Origin: Pseudomonas wadenswilerensis
GTDB taxonomy: Bacteria; Pseudomonadota; Gammaproteobacteria; Pseudomonadales; Pseudomonadaceae
DNA length: 64,000 nt
Reading direction: 5' to 3'
NCBI RefSeq assembly: GCF_900497695.1
Contig: NZ_UIDD01000006.1
Location: 430,254 to 494,253, forward strand
In this document: piece after piece, positions 24,763 to 33,766 of the stretch
How positions within the stretch are numbered: position 1 is the stretch's first letter
Layout of the letters: each line of letters begins with the position of its first letter
Position numbers and translations under genes: made by a program
Notes under the pieces: model-generated
The model's database searches: none
The model's input: only the letters and a program-made list of their open reading frames with translations
What the model was told of the DNA's origin: nothing

Positions 24763-25731
24763 TCATTCGCGCCCCAGGATCCGATCCATCACCCCGTCGG
24801 TCTTCAGCGCTTGCGCGGCGACTGCCGGGTGCCTGGCCTCACCGCGAATATGCGCATTCATGCCCAGTACGTGATGCCACTGGATGTGCTCGGGGTTGGC
24901 GATCTGCAGGCTGAGCTGTTGGTCGGCGTCCAGGCGTACCGGGTATTCGTCGAATACCGAGAAGCCGATCCGGCCTTTGCTGCCGATGATATCCACGCGG
25001 TCTTCGCGGCGGTCGGCAACGAAGTTCCAGCAGCCCATGCCCAACGCGCCACTGGCGAAACGCCAGCTGGCGGCCACGGCATCTTCGGCGGCATACAGGC
25101 CGGCCTGGCGGGCGGTGTAGCCGGTGACCTCGACAATATCACCGAGCAGGTACTGGAACAGGTCCAGGCCATGGCTGGCAAGGTCGGCAAAGTAACCGCC
25201 ACCGGCGATTTGCGGATCGGTGCGCCAGTTGGGGCTGGCGCTACGGTCGCCATCGGTAGGTGGTTTGGTCAGGGTCCAGCTCAGGTGCCGGACCTCGCCA
25301 ATCCGGCCGTCCTGCAGCCATTGGCGAACTTGCTGGAAGCGCGGCAATGAACGTCGGTAATAGGACACGAACAGATGCCGCCCGGCGTCGACAAAGGCCT
25401 GTTGCATCTGCTGGCTGCTGTCGGCATTGAGCGACATCGGTTTTTCCACGCAGCAGTGCTTGCCGGCCGCTGCGACCTGCAGACTGTAGGCAAAATGGCT
25501 GTCGGGTGGGGTGGCGATGTACACCGCATCGATCTGCGGGTCGGCGATCAGCTGCGCCGCATCGCTGTAAACCTTGGCGATGCCATGGCGCGTGGCATAG
25601 TCCTGGGCGGCGGCGGGGCGCCGGCCCATCACTGCCACCAGCGCCGAACCCGGCGCCTTGTAGAACGCCGGGCCACTCTTGCGCTCGGCAACGCTGCCGC
25701 AGCCGATCATTCCCCAGTTGATTACCTTCAT
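24763..25731 (-). CDS. Gfo/Idh/MocA family oxidoreductase
   Basis: A 322-aa NAD(P)-dependent dehydrogenase. The Rossmann N-terminus is INWGMIGCGSVAE, the EKP motif is at residues 96-98 (CCVEKPMS), and GGGYFADLASHGLDLFQYLLG carries the usual catalytic region. Members oxidise sugars, inositols or similar compounds; the substrate is not clear. ATG 25731 has GGGAAG upstream, whereas the longer frame has no support. It stands alone, convergent with the GNAT gene. Confidence 0.9.
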   Translation of the reverse strand: MKVINWGMIGCGSVAERKSGPAFYKAPGSALVAVMGRRPAAAQDYATRHGIAKVYSDAAQLIADPQIDAVYIATPPDSHFAYSLQVAAAGKHCCVEKPMSLNADSSQQMQQAFVDAGRHLFVSYYRRSLPRFQQVRQWLQDGRIGEVRHLSWTLTKPPTDGDRSASPNWRTDPQIAGGGYFADLASHGLDLFQYLLGDIVEVTGYTARQAGLYAAEDAVAASWRFASGALGMGCWNFVADRREDRVDIIGSKGRIGFSVFDEYPVRLDADQQLSLQIANPEHIQWHHVLGMNAHIRGEARHPAVAAQALKTDGVMDRILGRE

Positions 25732-25810
25732 GACAACTTCCCGATAGCATGCTTGGTCATTCAAAACCGGGACGATGATAGCAATCCCCGCCAAACGGAT
25801 CGACCTCCCA

Positions 25811-25836
25811 TAAAAAGCCCCGCCAAAGGGCGGGGC
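25811..25836 (-). terminator. Rho-independent terminator (minus strand)
   Basis: Stem GCCCCGCC / GGCGGGGC with a 4-base loop and a T run on the minus strand. It follows the small gene at 25880-26062 and lies 80 bases upstream of the Gfo/Idh start. Confidence 0.85.
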
Positions 25837-25879
25837 AAGGGGCTGTGCGGAGCAACGCACGATAAAACGGTGGCTAGCC

Positions 25880-26062
25880 TCAGGCTTGCAGGCCGGGGCC
25901 TTCGAGCCGGTCGGCGAGGGCCTGGGCGGCGGGCAGCGAGGTCAATGGCCCGGAGATCGCTTCGCCATTGCGCACCAGGTACCAGCAGGCCAGCAGGCCC
26001 AGCTCCCTGAGCGAGGTGGGGACGGCGCTGCCGATGACGGACATGATGTTGATAGGGGCCAT
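25880..26062 (-). CDS. Small conserved-looking protein, 60 aa
   Basis: ATG 26062 with a strong AGGAGG site. The product starts MAPINIMSVIGSAVPTSLRE and includes CWYLVRNGEAISGPL, which resembles a short GYF_2-like or membrane-associated motif. It has its own terminator. Unknown function. Confidence 0.65.
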   Translation of the reverse strand: MAPINIMSVIGSAVPTSLRELGLLACWYLVRNGEAISGPLTSLPAAQALADRLEGPGLQA

Positions 26063-26200
26063 TGTGGGTTCCTCCTGCGAATCATGGGCCTACCTTAACG
26101 GCCAGTGCCTGGCGGTTGAAATCAACCTGAGTGATAGTGAACATCATCGCCATGCTTGGCGTTTGGGCATAATGCCGATTCGCTTGAGGGGGAGAATCAA

Positions 26201-27019
26201 ATGGCAACTGTTCCAGGCAAAGACACCGTGCTGTGCATCTCGCTGGCCGGGCGTCCGGGCACCTTTGGCGTGCGCTTTCATAACCATCTGTATCAGCAGC
26301 TGGGGCTGGATTACTACTACAAGGCCATGACCACCCAGGACCTGCCGGCGGCGGTCGCGGGTATTCGCGCGCTGGGTATTCGCGGTTGCGGCGTGTCGAT
26401 GCCGTACAAGGAAGCCTGCATGGCCCTGGTCGATGAAATCGACCCGTCGGCGGCGGCCATCGAGTCGATCAACACCATCGTCAACACCGACGGTCATCTC
26501 AAGGCCTACAACACCGATTACCTGGCTGTACGTCAGCTGCTGGCGCAGCACCGGATCGATCCATCCACGGCCTTCGCCCTGCGCGGCAGTGGCGGTATGG
26601 CCAAGGCGGTGGCCAGTGCCTTGCGTGAAGCCGGTTTCACCCAGGGCATTATCGTCGCCCGCAATGAACAGGCAGGCCGCCAGTTGGCCGATAGCTGCGG
26701 GTATCGCTGGCAGGCGCAGCTGGGCGACCTGTGCCCGCCGATGCTGGTGAATGTCACGCCGATTGGCATGGCCGGTGGGGTCGAGGCAGAACAGTTGGCG
26801 TTCGCGCCCGAGGCGATTGCGGCGGCCCAGCAGGTGTTCGATGTGGTGGCGATGCCGGCGCAGACACCGTTGATCGTCGAGGCCCAGCGCTTGGGCAAGC
26901 CGGTGATTACCGGGCTTGAGGTGATTGCCTTGCAGGCGCTGGAGCAGTTTGTGCTGTACACCGGGGTGCGGCCGACGGCGGAGCAGGTGGCGCGGGCGGT
27001 GGCGTTTGCCCGCGGGTAG
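26201..27019 (+). CDS. Shikimate dehydrogenase-like protein
   Basis: A 272-aa AroE-family enzyme. The catalytic pair is K70 (SMPYKEA) and D106 (YNTDY), with N91 in the substrate site, and the nucleotide loop is GSGGMAKA (129-136). Loop glycines are partly changed from the GAGGA of housekeeping AroE, and the gene stands alone, so it is probably a paralogue (quinate or shikimate related). ATG 26201 has GGGGGAG; the upstream in-frame ATG does not. Confidence 0.85.
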   Translation: MATVPGKDTVLCISLAGRPGTFGVRFHNHLYQQLGLDYYYKAMTTQDLPAAVAGIRALGIRGCGVSMPYKEACMALVDEIDPSAAAIESINTIVNTDGHLKAYNTDYLAVRQLLAQHRIDPSTAFALRGSGGMAKAVASALREAGFTQGIIVARNEQAGRQLADSCGYRWQAQLGDLCPPMLVNVTPIGMAGGVEAEQLAFAPEAIAAAQQVFDVVAMPAQTPLIVEAQRLGKPVITGLEVIALQALEQFVLYTGVRPTAEQVARAVAFARG

Positions 27020-27026
27020 TGCGTAG

Positions 27027-27167
27027 GCCCCATCGCCGGCAAGGCCGGCTCCCACAGTGGATCTGTGTACACCAAACCCTGTGGGAGCTGGTTTGCCACA
27101 ATGGATCTGTTGGCACCAAACTCTGTGGGAGCTGGCTTTGCCAGCGATGGGCTGCAAAGCAGCCCCG
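27027..27167. repeat. REP cluster with internal duplication
   Basis: P. putida-type REP units (CTGTGGGAGCTGG..TTGCCA and its inverse). Two adjacent copies of about 45 bp, starting ATCTGTGTACACCAAAC and ATCTGTTGGCACCAAAC, form a direct repeat. It lies between two convergent genes, the usual REP position. Confidence 0.85.
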
Positions 27168-27170
27168 GGT

Positions 27171-27815
27171 TTACTCGAACTGCGCCAAGCGCTCTTCCAG
27201 CGCCGCGATCCGTGCTTCCAGCGCTTCAATCCGCTCTACCGACACTGCGCCGCCGGCCGAGCGCTCCGGCCCTTGCTGACGCGCCGCCAGAATCGCCTCG
27301 ATCTCGGCCGGATCCCCCAGTGCATGGGTATAGCGATCCTCTCGCTGCCCGGCCTGACGCGGCAGGTGCAGGGCAAAGCCGCGGGCGATCAGGCGCTCGA
27401 GCTGGTGCACGACCTGCTCGGCATCTTCGAACTCATGCATGCGGCTGCTGCGGGTCAGCAGTTCGTTAACGGTCTGCGGCCCGCGCAGGAACATCAGCCC
27501 GAGCAGGATCACCTGCGCCGGTACCAGCTCCAGGGCCTTGTCCACGCGTTGCTCCCAGCGGTCGGCGCGGCTGCCCATCTGCAGGCGGGTCAGGCCCTGG
27601 CCTTCCAGCGCGCGCAGGGCTTGACCGACCTGGCCCTGGCTAAGGTTCATCACCGGCTCACGGCTGGTCTTCTGGTTGCAGGCCAGCACCAGGGCGTTGA
27701 GGGTCAGGGGGTAGGTTTCCGGGCTGGTGGCCTGTTTTTCGATCAGCGAACCGAGCACGCGAATCTCGGTGCTGGTGAAGCGGGCGTCGGAAGGGGTTTC
27801 GTGTTCGGCGGACAT
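27171..27815 (-). CDS. yceH: YceH-like protein (DUF480)
   Basis: A 214-aa winged-helix protein. [20 protein letters not shown], then [20 protein letters not shown], is the strong signature of the YceH/DUF480 family. The C-terminal 30 residues form a coiled coil ([20 protein letters not shown]). Biochemical role not established. The stop is next to the REP cluster. Confidence 0.92.
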   Translation of the reverse strand: MSAEHETPSDARFTSTEIRVLGSLIEKQATSPETYPLTLNALVLACNQKTSREPVMNLSQGQVGQALRALEGQGLTRLQMGSRADRWEQRVDKALELVPAQVILLGLMFLRGPQTVNELLTRSSRMHEFEDAEQVVHQLERLIARGFALHLPRQAGQREDRYTHALGDPAEIEAILAARQQGPERSAGGAVSVERIEALEARIAALEERLAQFE

Positions 27816-27911
27816 GGCCCTGTCTCTATGCGAAGAAAGGCCTCTAGCCTAGGTGCGCAACAGGGTAAAACACAAGCAGCCGGTGCAGGACGCACCGGCT
27901 GCCGGTCAGGC

Positions 27912-29123
27912 TCAGGCGGCCTGGCGTTCCTCGGCCAGGCAGGCCGCGGCGGTAAACAGGACGTCGGTGGAGGAGTTCAGCGCGGTTTCCGCCGAGTCCT
28001 GCAGCACACCAATAATGAAGCCAACAGCCACCACCTGCATGGCGATCTCGCTGGGGATGCCGAACAGGCTGCAGGCCAGCGGGATCAGCAGCAGCGAACC
28101 ACCGGCTACGCCCGAGGCGCCGCAGGCACACACGGCGGCGACGACGCTGAGCAGGATCGCGGTAGGGATGTCGACGGCAATGCCCAGGGTATGCACGGCG
28201 GCCAGGGTCAGCACGGTGATGGTGATGGCTGCGCCGGCCATGTTGATCGTCGCGCCCAGCGGGATCGACACCGAGTAGGTGTCTTCATGCAGGCCGAGTT
28301 TTTCGCTCAAGGCCATGTTCACCGGGATGTTGGCCGCCGAGCTGCGGGTGAAGAAGGCGGTGATGCCGCTTTCACGCAGGCACAGCAGTACCAGCGGGAA
28401 GGGGTTGCGGCGAATCTTCCAGAAGACGATGATCGGGTTGACCACCAGCGCCACGAACAGCATGCAACCGATCAGCACGGCCAGCAGGTGCAGGTAACCG
28501 AGCAGGGCGTCCAGCCCGGACTGCGCCAGGGTCGAGGCGACCAGGCCGAAAATCCCCAGTGGCGCGAAGCGAATCACCACGCGCACGATCAGCGTCACCC
28601 CGTTGGACAGGTCGGCAACCACCGTCCGCGTGGTTTCCCCAGCATGACGAATCGCCACGCCGAGGCCGATGGCCCAGGCCAGCACGCCGATGAAGTTGGC
28701 GTTCATCAACGCGCTCACCGGGTTGTCGACCACGCTCAGCAGCAAACTCTGCAGCACTTCAGTGATACCGCCGGGTGCGCTCAGGGCAACGTCCGAGGTG
28801 CTCAGCGCCAGGTTCGAAGGGAAGGCCATGCTGGCGATCACCGCGACCACAGCGGCAGCGAAGGTGCCGAACAGGTACAGCACCAGGATCGGGCGGATAT
28901 GGGTTTCCGTGCCGTGACGGTGGTTGGCGATGGAAGCCATGACCAGGATGAACACCAGGATCGGCGCCACCGCCTTCAGTGCGGAAACGAACACCTTGCC
29001 GACAAAGCCGAGGCTGGCGGCGGTGTCGGGGGCGAACACCGCCATGGCGATACCGGCGACGAGGCCGATCATGATCTGGACCACCAGGCTGGTGCGGTTC
29101 AACAGGTTTAGAACAGGGGTCAT
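27912..29123 (-). CDS. sstT: Sodium/serine-threonine symporter SstT
   Basis: A 403-aa inner-membrane transporter of the dicarboxylate/amino acid:cation symporter family. About eight membrane helices, the serine-rich loop motif [12 protein letters not shown], and [13 protein letters not shown] mark the substrate and Na+ site. [19 protein letters not shown] is also typical of SstT. Start at ATG 29123 ([12 protein letters not shown]); the longer frame begins in the intergenic region. Divergent from the MFS gene. Confidence 0.92.
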   Translation of the reverse strand: MTPVLNLLNRTSLVVQIMIGLVAGIAMAVFAPDTAASLGFVGKVFVSALKAVAPILVFILVMASIANHRHGTETHIRPILVLYLFGTFAAAVVAVIASMAFPSNLALSTSDVALSAPGGITEVLQSLLLSVVDNPVSALMNANFIGVLAWAIGLGVAIRHAGETTRTVVADLSNGVTLIVRVVIRFAPLGIFGLVASTLAQSGLDALLGYLHLLAVLIGCMLFVALVVNPIIVFWKIRRNPFPLVLLCLRESGITAFFTRSSAANIPVNMALSEKLGLHEDTYSVSIPLGATINMAGAAITITVLTLAAVHTLGIAVDIPTAILLSVVAAVCACGASGVAGGSLLLIPLACSLFGIPSEIAMQVVAVGFIIGVLQDSAETALNSSTDVLFTAAACLAEERQAA

Positions 29124-29298
29124 GTCAGGTGTTTCTCTGTCTTGTTCAGGGGCGGCGGGCGAACCACGGCGCTGGAGCATGGGGCACCTGGCGGGGCAGG
29201 GCCGAGAAAAAGGGCGCGACTTTAGCACAGCAGGGCACATTTAGTGATTGCGCTGTGTCAGACGGTAGGGCGGGCGTGTAGTATGCGCGCCCTTTGCA

Positions 29299-29318
29299 AA
29301 CGGCCCTGGCCGTTTTTT
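29299..29318 (+). terminator. Terminator hairpin in the leader of the MFS gene
   Basis: Stem AACGGC / GCCGTT, loop CCTG, then six T in all, only 20 bases before the MFS start codon. Just upstream (29271-29293) AGGGCG and CGCGCCC can form another hairpin. Together they suggest attenuation. Confidence 0.6.
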
Positions 29319-29337
29319 GTTTAGCTGCGGAGTGTAG

Positions 29338-30492
29338 ATGTTACTGCCTATTTTGTTGCTGGCTGCGGCCGGCTTCACTGTACTGACCACCGAGTTCGTC
29401 ATCGTCGGCCTGCTGCCGGGCATTGCCCGCGACCTTGAGGTCAGCGTGTCTCAGGCGGGCCTGCTGGTGACCCTGTTCGCCTTCACCGTGGCCTGCTTTG
29501 GCCCGTTCCTCACCGCCTGGGCGGCGCGATTCGAGCGCAAGCGGCTGTTTGTTGGCATTTTGCTGGTGTTCGCGGCGTCCAACGCCCTGGCGGCCATGGC
29601 CGACAACCTCTATGTGATGGGCGTGGCGCGCTTGATCCCGGCCTTGGGTTTGCCGGTGTTCTGGGCCCTGGCCAGTGAAACGGCAGTCGACATCGTCGGC
29701 CCGGCCTATGCCGGCCGGGCCATTTCCAAGATCAGCTTCGGCGTAGTGTGCGCCACGGTGTTCGGCATTCCGGTCGGTACCCTGATCGGCGACGCCCTGG
29801 GTTGGCGCGCGGCCTTTGCGGTGCTGGCGCTGCTGGCTCTGGCCAAGGCCTTGCTGCTGTACGTCTACCTGCCGCGCACGCCCCGGCATAACCAGGCCAC
29901 CTCGCTGCTTGGCCAGTTCGGCATCCTGCGCAGCCGCCTGTTGCAAGGCCATGTGCTGCTCTCGGTGCTGGTGTTCAGCGGCATGTTCACCGCCTACACC
30001 TACCTGGCCGACATGCTCGAGCGCCTGGCCGGCTTTGACGGCGCGCTGGTCGGCTGGTGCCTGATGGGCTTTGGTGCGGTCGGCCTGATCGGCAACAGCC
30101 TGGGGGGTCGCGCGGTCGATCGGCATCCGTTGAAAGCCTCGGCTGCCTTCTGTGCCCTGATGATGGTCGGCATGATCGCCGTGGTGCCAGCGATCCATAC
30201 GGTGTACGGCTTGGGCCTGGCCCTGGCGATCTGGGGCATGACCCAGGCGGCGCTGTTTCTGGTCAGCCATGTGCGGCTGATCAAGGCCGCGCCCCAGGCA
30301 CCGGCCTTTGCCGCTTCGCTGAACATCGCCGGGGCCAACCTGGGCATTGGCCTGGGCGCGGTGATTGGCGGGCGGGTGATCGATACCCTGGGCCTGGCCA
30401 ACCTCGGTTACGCCGCCGCTATCCTCATCGGCCTGTCGGTGCTGCTGGCGCTGGGGCTGATGAGCCCGCGCCTGCAACCGGCTACCAGTTGA
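29338..30492 (+). CDS. MFS transporter, DHA1 type
   Basis: A 384-aa exporter-like protein with 12 predicted membrane helices. TTEFVIVGLLPGIARDLEVS is the typical start of the DHA1 drug or nucleoside/arabinose efflux group (AraJ, NepI, YdhP-like). Cytoplasmic loop 2-3 reads AARFERKRLF. Substrate unknown. CGGAG lies before ATG 29338. The 3' end overlaps the convergent nhaR gene by 11 bases. A leader hairpin may control it. Confidence 0.88.
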   Translation: MLLPILLLAAAGFTVLTTEFVIVGLLPGIARDLEVSVSQAGLLVTLFAFTVACFGPFLTAWAARFERKRLFVGILLVFAASNALAAMADNLYVMGVARLIPALGLPVFWALASETAVDIVGPAYAGRAISKISFGVVCATVFGIPVGTLIGDALGWRAAFAVLALLALAKALLLYVYLPRTPRHNQATSLLGQFGILRSRLLQGHVLLSVLVFSGMFTAYTYLADMLERLAGFDGALVGWCLMGFGAVGLIGNSLGGRAVDRHPLKASAAFCALMMVGMIAVVPAIHTVYGLGLALAIWGMTQAALFLVSHVRLIKAAPQAPAFAASLNIAGANLGIGLGAVIGGRVIDTLGLANLGYAAAILIGLSVLLALGLMSPRLQPATS

Positions 30493-31378
30493 ACAACTGG
30501 CGTCGGGCGCCTTCGGTGATGGCGACAATGCCCGGGTGCTTGACCTTGCGCTCCACCGAGATGGCGTAGAACGACTCGTTGACCGCGTCGGTCTGGCCGA
30601 TCAGCTCGACGCCATACTGCTTGCACACCTCGTCGGCAATCACGCTGGGGGCAATGAAGATACCGCTGCCGGATTGGCCGAAGGCCTGCATCAAGGCGCT
30701 GTCGTCGAACTCGCCAACGATCCGTGGTTGCAGTTGCTGCTCGGCAAACCAACGCAGCAGGCGGCTGCGCACTACGGTTTCCTGGCCGGGGATCAGCAGC
30801 GGCGCGTGTTGCAGGCAGGCCGGGAAGTTGCGCCCGTACTGCTCGGCCAACACGGGCGTTGCAAAAAAGCTGATGCCGCATTCGCCGAGCTTCTGGCTGT
30901 AGCCCTTGATGTCCAGGTGACTGGGCATGGGGCTGTCGGAAATCACCAGGTCCAGGCGCTGGATCGCCAGGTCCGCCAGCAGCCGTTCGAGTTTGTCTTC
31001 GCGGCAGCTCAGGCGCAGGGCGTCTTCCATGTGCATGGTCGGTGCCAGCAGGCGATAGACGATGGATTTGGGCACCACGTCCGCCACCCCGACCCGAAAC
31101 AGGATCTGCTGCTCATCAGGCCGGGCCCGCAGCATGGCTTCGAGCTCGCCGCCAATCTGGAACATCTGTTCGGCGTAGGTCAGGGTTTGCCGGCCGCTCT
31201 CGGTCAGCTCCAGCTGCCGCCCGACCCGGCGGAACAACTCGATGCCATAGGTTTGTTCGAGTAGGGTGATCTGCCCGCTGATGGTCTGCGGGGTCAGGTT
31301 CAACTGCTCGCAGGCCCGCACGATGCTGCCGGTCTTGGCCACCACCCAGAAGTAATGCAGTTGCCGGTAATTGAGCAT
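30482..31378 (-). CDS. nhaR: LysR-type regulator NhaR
   Basis: A 298-aa LysR-family activator. The N-terminal HTH (LNYRQLHYFWVVAKTGSIVR, then LTPQTISGQITLLEQ) and the core match NhaR, which in E. coli senses Na+ and activates nhaA. No nhaA gene is adjacent here, so targets are unknown. The A/T-rich intergenic region upstream (31379-31440) should hold its promoter. Confidence 0.9.
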   Translation of the reverse strand: MLNYRQLHYFWVVAKTGSIVRACEQLNLTPQTISGQITLLEQTYGIELFRRVGRQLELTESGRQTLTYAEQMFQIGGELEAMLRARPDEQQILFRVGVADVVPKSIVYRLLAPTMHMEDALRLSCREDKLERLLADLAIQRLDLVISDSPMPSHLDIKGYSQKLGECGISFFATPVLAEQYGRNFPACLQHAPLLIPGQETVVRSRLLRWFAEQQLQPRIVGEFDDSALMQAFGQSGSGIFIAPSVIADEVCKQYGVELIGQTDAVNESFYAISVERKVKHPGIVAITEGARRQLFNW

Positions 31379-31514
31379 GCTGATTCCCGATTCGTAAAAA
31401 CCGAAGTATAACCGCTAAAAATACGAATTTTCCTGATGTATTCAGCTCTTTAGAATCCCTTGCCATCACGGTGCCCCTGAATGAGCACCGATTTAATTGC
31501 ACGGAGATCCACAG

Positions 31515-31757
31515 ATGCTTCACTTCAAATCCATCGGTACACCCCTGGTGTTGCTGCTGGCCCTGCTGGCCATGAGCGGTTGCGAGCAGGCGGAAAAGTC
31601 CGCCCAGCAGATGCTCAACCAGGCGGCGGAGTCGGCCAAGGAAGCCATCGATAAAACCAACGAAGCCGCCCAGCAGGCCCTGAGCGAAGCCACCGGCTCC
31701 GAAGGCAGCGACAAGGCTGGCAAACCCGAGCGCGACGACAGCGCCCAGGACATCTGA
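31515..31757 (+). CDS. Small lipoprotein, 80 aa
   Basis: ATG 31515 with GGAG upstream. Signal ends LLAMSGC (C23). The mature part is a short amphipathic helix rich in A, E, K and Q (QQMLNQAAESAKEAIDKTNE) with an acidic tail. Resembles small outer membrane lipoproteins of pseudomonads. It is 32 bases before the TerC gene and may be co-transcribed. Confidence 0.75.
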   Translation: MLHFKSIGTPLVLLLALLAMSGCEQAEKSAQQMLNQAAESAKEAIDKTNEAAQQALSEATGSEGSDKAGKPERDDSAQDI

Positions 31758-31789
31758 CCCACCCCTTACCCCGATGCAGGATTTGATTC

Positions 31790-32539
31790 ATGGAATACTT
31801 GTTGGAACTCGCTGCAAGCCCGACCGCCTGGGTCGCCCTGGCCACCCTGGTGGCCATGGAGATCGTCCTCGGTATCGACAACCTGATCTTCATCTCGATC
31901 CTGACCAACAAGTTGCCTGAAGAATTTCGCTCCAAGGCGCGGCGCATTGGTATCAGCATGGCGCTGGTGATGCGCCTGGGCCTGCTCAGCACCGTGGCCT
32001 GGATCGTCCAGCTCACCGAGCCGGTTGTCGATGTGTTTGGTCATACCTTCTCCTGGAAGGACATGATCCTCATCGCCGGTGGCCTGTTCCTGCTGTGGAA
32101 AGCGACCAAGGAAATCCACGAGAGCGTCGACCCGCGCGCCCAGGCTGAAGCCAAGGCGTCGTCGACCATCACCCTGGGCTTTGCTGCGGCGATCGGGCAG
32201 ATCCTGGTGCTGGACATCGTCTTCTCGATCGACAGCATCATCACCGCCGTGGGCATGACCGAGCACTTGCCGATCATGATCATCGCCGTGATCAGTGCCG
32301 TGATCGTGATGCTGGTGGCGGCCGACCCGCTGGCCCGGTTCATCAACGATAACCCGACCGTGGTGATGCTGGCCCTGGGCTTCCTGATCATGATCGGCAT
32401 GACCCTGATCGCCGAAGGTTTCGGTGCTCATGTACCCAAGGGTTATGTGTATGCGGCGATGGCCTTCTCGACGGCGATCGAGGTGCTCAACATCATGTCG
32501 CGCCGGGCGCGCTTGAAGCGCGAGGCTACTGAAGCTTAA
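31790..32539 (+). CDS. TerC family integral membrane protein
   Basis: A 249-aa membrane protein with about seven helices. The metal-site motifs [14 protein letters not shown] and [17 protein letters not shown], each with a buried Asp, identify the TerC/YgdQ family, members of which export Mn2+ or are linked to tellurite resistance. It lacks the CBS and CorC domains of longer relatives. No yybP-ykoY riboswitch was recognisable upstream. Confidence 0.9.
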   Translation: MEYLLELAASPTAWVALATLVAMEIVLGIDNLIFISILTNKLPEEFRSKARRIGISMALVMRLGLLSTVAWIVQLTEPVVDVFGHTFSWKDMILIAGGLFLLWKATKEIHESVDPRAQAEAKASSTITLGFAAAIGQILVLDIVFSIDSIITAVGMTEHLPIMIIAVISAVIVMLVAADPLARFINDNPTVVMLALGFLIMIGMTLIAEGFGAHVPKGYVYAAMAFSTAIEVLNIMSRRARLKREATEA

Positions 32540-32558
32540 TACTTGCTGAAGTAGAAAC

Positions 32559-32646
32559 TGTGGGAGCCGGCCTTGCCGGCGATGGGATCAGCGCGGTGCT
32601 TGTTACTGCGCGGTGTCCGCATCGCTGGCAAGCCGGCTCCCACAGT
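32559..32646. repeat. REP inverted pair (BIME)
   Basis: CTGTGGGAGCCGGCCTTGCC and its inverted copy GGCAAGCCGGCTCCCACAG face each other over about 45 bases. It follows TerC and could form a large hairpin that stabilises or ends transcripts. Confidence 0.88.
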
Positions 32647-32666
32647 GCTTTATGCCAGCTATGAAT

Positions 32667-32843
32667 CTAATGCGCCCCGGCATGCCGGCGACTACGCCGC
32701 GCAGGTACCGCGTCCTTGCCTTCGGGCTGAATACGATGATGCGGATGATGACGCCGGGCGATGCGCAACACCCCCCAGAGCATGGCGGCGGCGACGCTCA
32801 ACCAGGCGCCGACCAGCATCAAAATTGCCATTGTCAGGCTCAT
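32667..32843 (-). CDS. Small membrane protein, 58 aa
   Basis: ATG 32843 with strong AAGGAGG. One membrane helix (MSLTMAILMLVGAWLSVAAA) then a basic, histidine-rich tail (RRHHPHH). The longer frame upstream is not used. Function unknown. Confidence 0.65.
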   Translation of the reverse strand: MSLTMAILMLVGAWLSVAAAMLWGVLRIARRHHPHHRIQPEGKDAVPARRSRRHAGAH

Positions 32844-33060
32844 GTGTGCCTCCTTAGGTCCGCGGCAAGGCAACAAGGCTCGCCAACGCGGACACGTCTT
32901 CAGTCTAGCCCGTTGCATGTTGCAGGCTATTGACCGATGGTCTAGAGGCTTGGGCCGCTTTGTTCTAAGCCTGCGGCGGGCTATACCCGAGGCGCGCGCC
33001 AGCCTATGATCAGCGCTCAGGGCCGGGCAGTGGCTGCCGGCCGTCATCGAGCGAGTGTTC

Positions 33061-33744
33061 ATGCCTCCACTGACTTCCCTAATCGGCTTCACCCCACGCC
33101 GCCTGCTGGCGGCCTGCGCGGTAGGCCTGGCCCTGGCCGGTTGCGCCAGCCAGCCGCCATCCCAGCTTAAAAACCTGCCGCAACGGGTCGAGATCGGCTC
33201 GGTACCGTTCTACCGTGGCGAAGCCAACCAGAGCGCATCGATGGCCCTGGCGGCATTGCTGTCGCAACAGGGTGTACGCATCACCCCAGGATTGCTCGAC
33301 GAGTCGTTGGGCCTGCCGGAGAACGTCGACAAACTTGAAGGCTCGATCCAGCGGGTTGGCCGCGAATACGGCATGGTGGTCTATCCGCTCGATCCGCGTC
33401 TGGAGGCCTTGCTGGCGCAAGTCGCGGCAGGTAATCCGGTATTGCTGCGCTTTCAGCAAGGTTCGGCGTTCTGGAGCGAGCCGCGCTATGCCTTGCTGGT
33501 CGGCTACGACCGCTACAAGCAGCGGGTATTGTTGCGGGCGGGGATGAACCGGCGCCTGCTGATGGAGTTCGATGACTTCGAATCAGCCTGGCAGAAGCAG
33601 GGGAGCTGGGCGGTGTTGGTCCAGCAGCCGGGCCAGTTGCCGGCCGAGGTCGACCGTCAGCGCTGGCTGAAAGCGGCCAATGACCTGGCCCAGGCGGGCC
33701 AGGAACAAGCGGCCCGGCAGGCCGTCAGCGCCCTGGGGCAGTGA
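33061..33744 (+). CDS. Lipoprotein with C39-like peptidase fold
   Basis: A 227-aa lipoprotein with signal ending LALAGC. The next part (VPFYRGEANQSASMALAALL) is reminiscent of the double-glycine C39-type peptidase group, but the expected catalytic Cys is replaced (SASMALAALL where QCGPAALA would be usual), so activity is doubtful. LLVGYDRYKQRVLL could hold the place of the His region, without the His. P. aeruginosa PA2778, which I recall beside a pauB-type gene, may be the orthologue. Start ATG 33061; GTG 33055 possible. Confidence 0.7.
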   Translation: MPPLTSLIGFTPRRLLAACAVGLALAGCASQPPSQLKNLPQRVEIGSVPFYRGEANQSASMALAALLSQQGVRITPGLLDESLGLPENVDKLEGSIQRVGREYGMVVYPLDPRLEALLAQVAAGNPVLLRFQQGSAFWSEPRYALLVGYDRYKQRVLLRAGMNRRLLMEFDDFESAWQKQGSWAVLVQQPGQLPAEVDRQRWLKAANDLAQAGQEQAARQAVSALGQ

Positions 33745-33766
33745 CGGCGCAGGCCGGGCAGGGCGA

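Noticed and set aside
27057..29111. 684-codon plus-strand ORF
   Set aside because: Shadow of yceH and sstT; begins inside the REP cluster and the translation is rich in H, Q and G.
31379..31789. yybP-ykoY manganese riboswitch before TerC
   Set aside because: Expected for some TerC genes, but I could not see its conserved loops, and a lipoprotein gene fills most of the space.
33061..33744. Active C39 peptidase
   Set aside because: The position expected for the catalytic Cys is not Cys and the His region is unclear, so only fold similarity is suggested.
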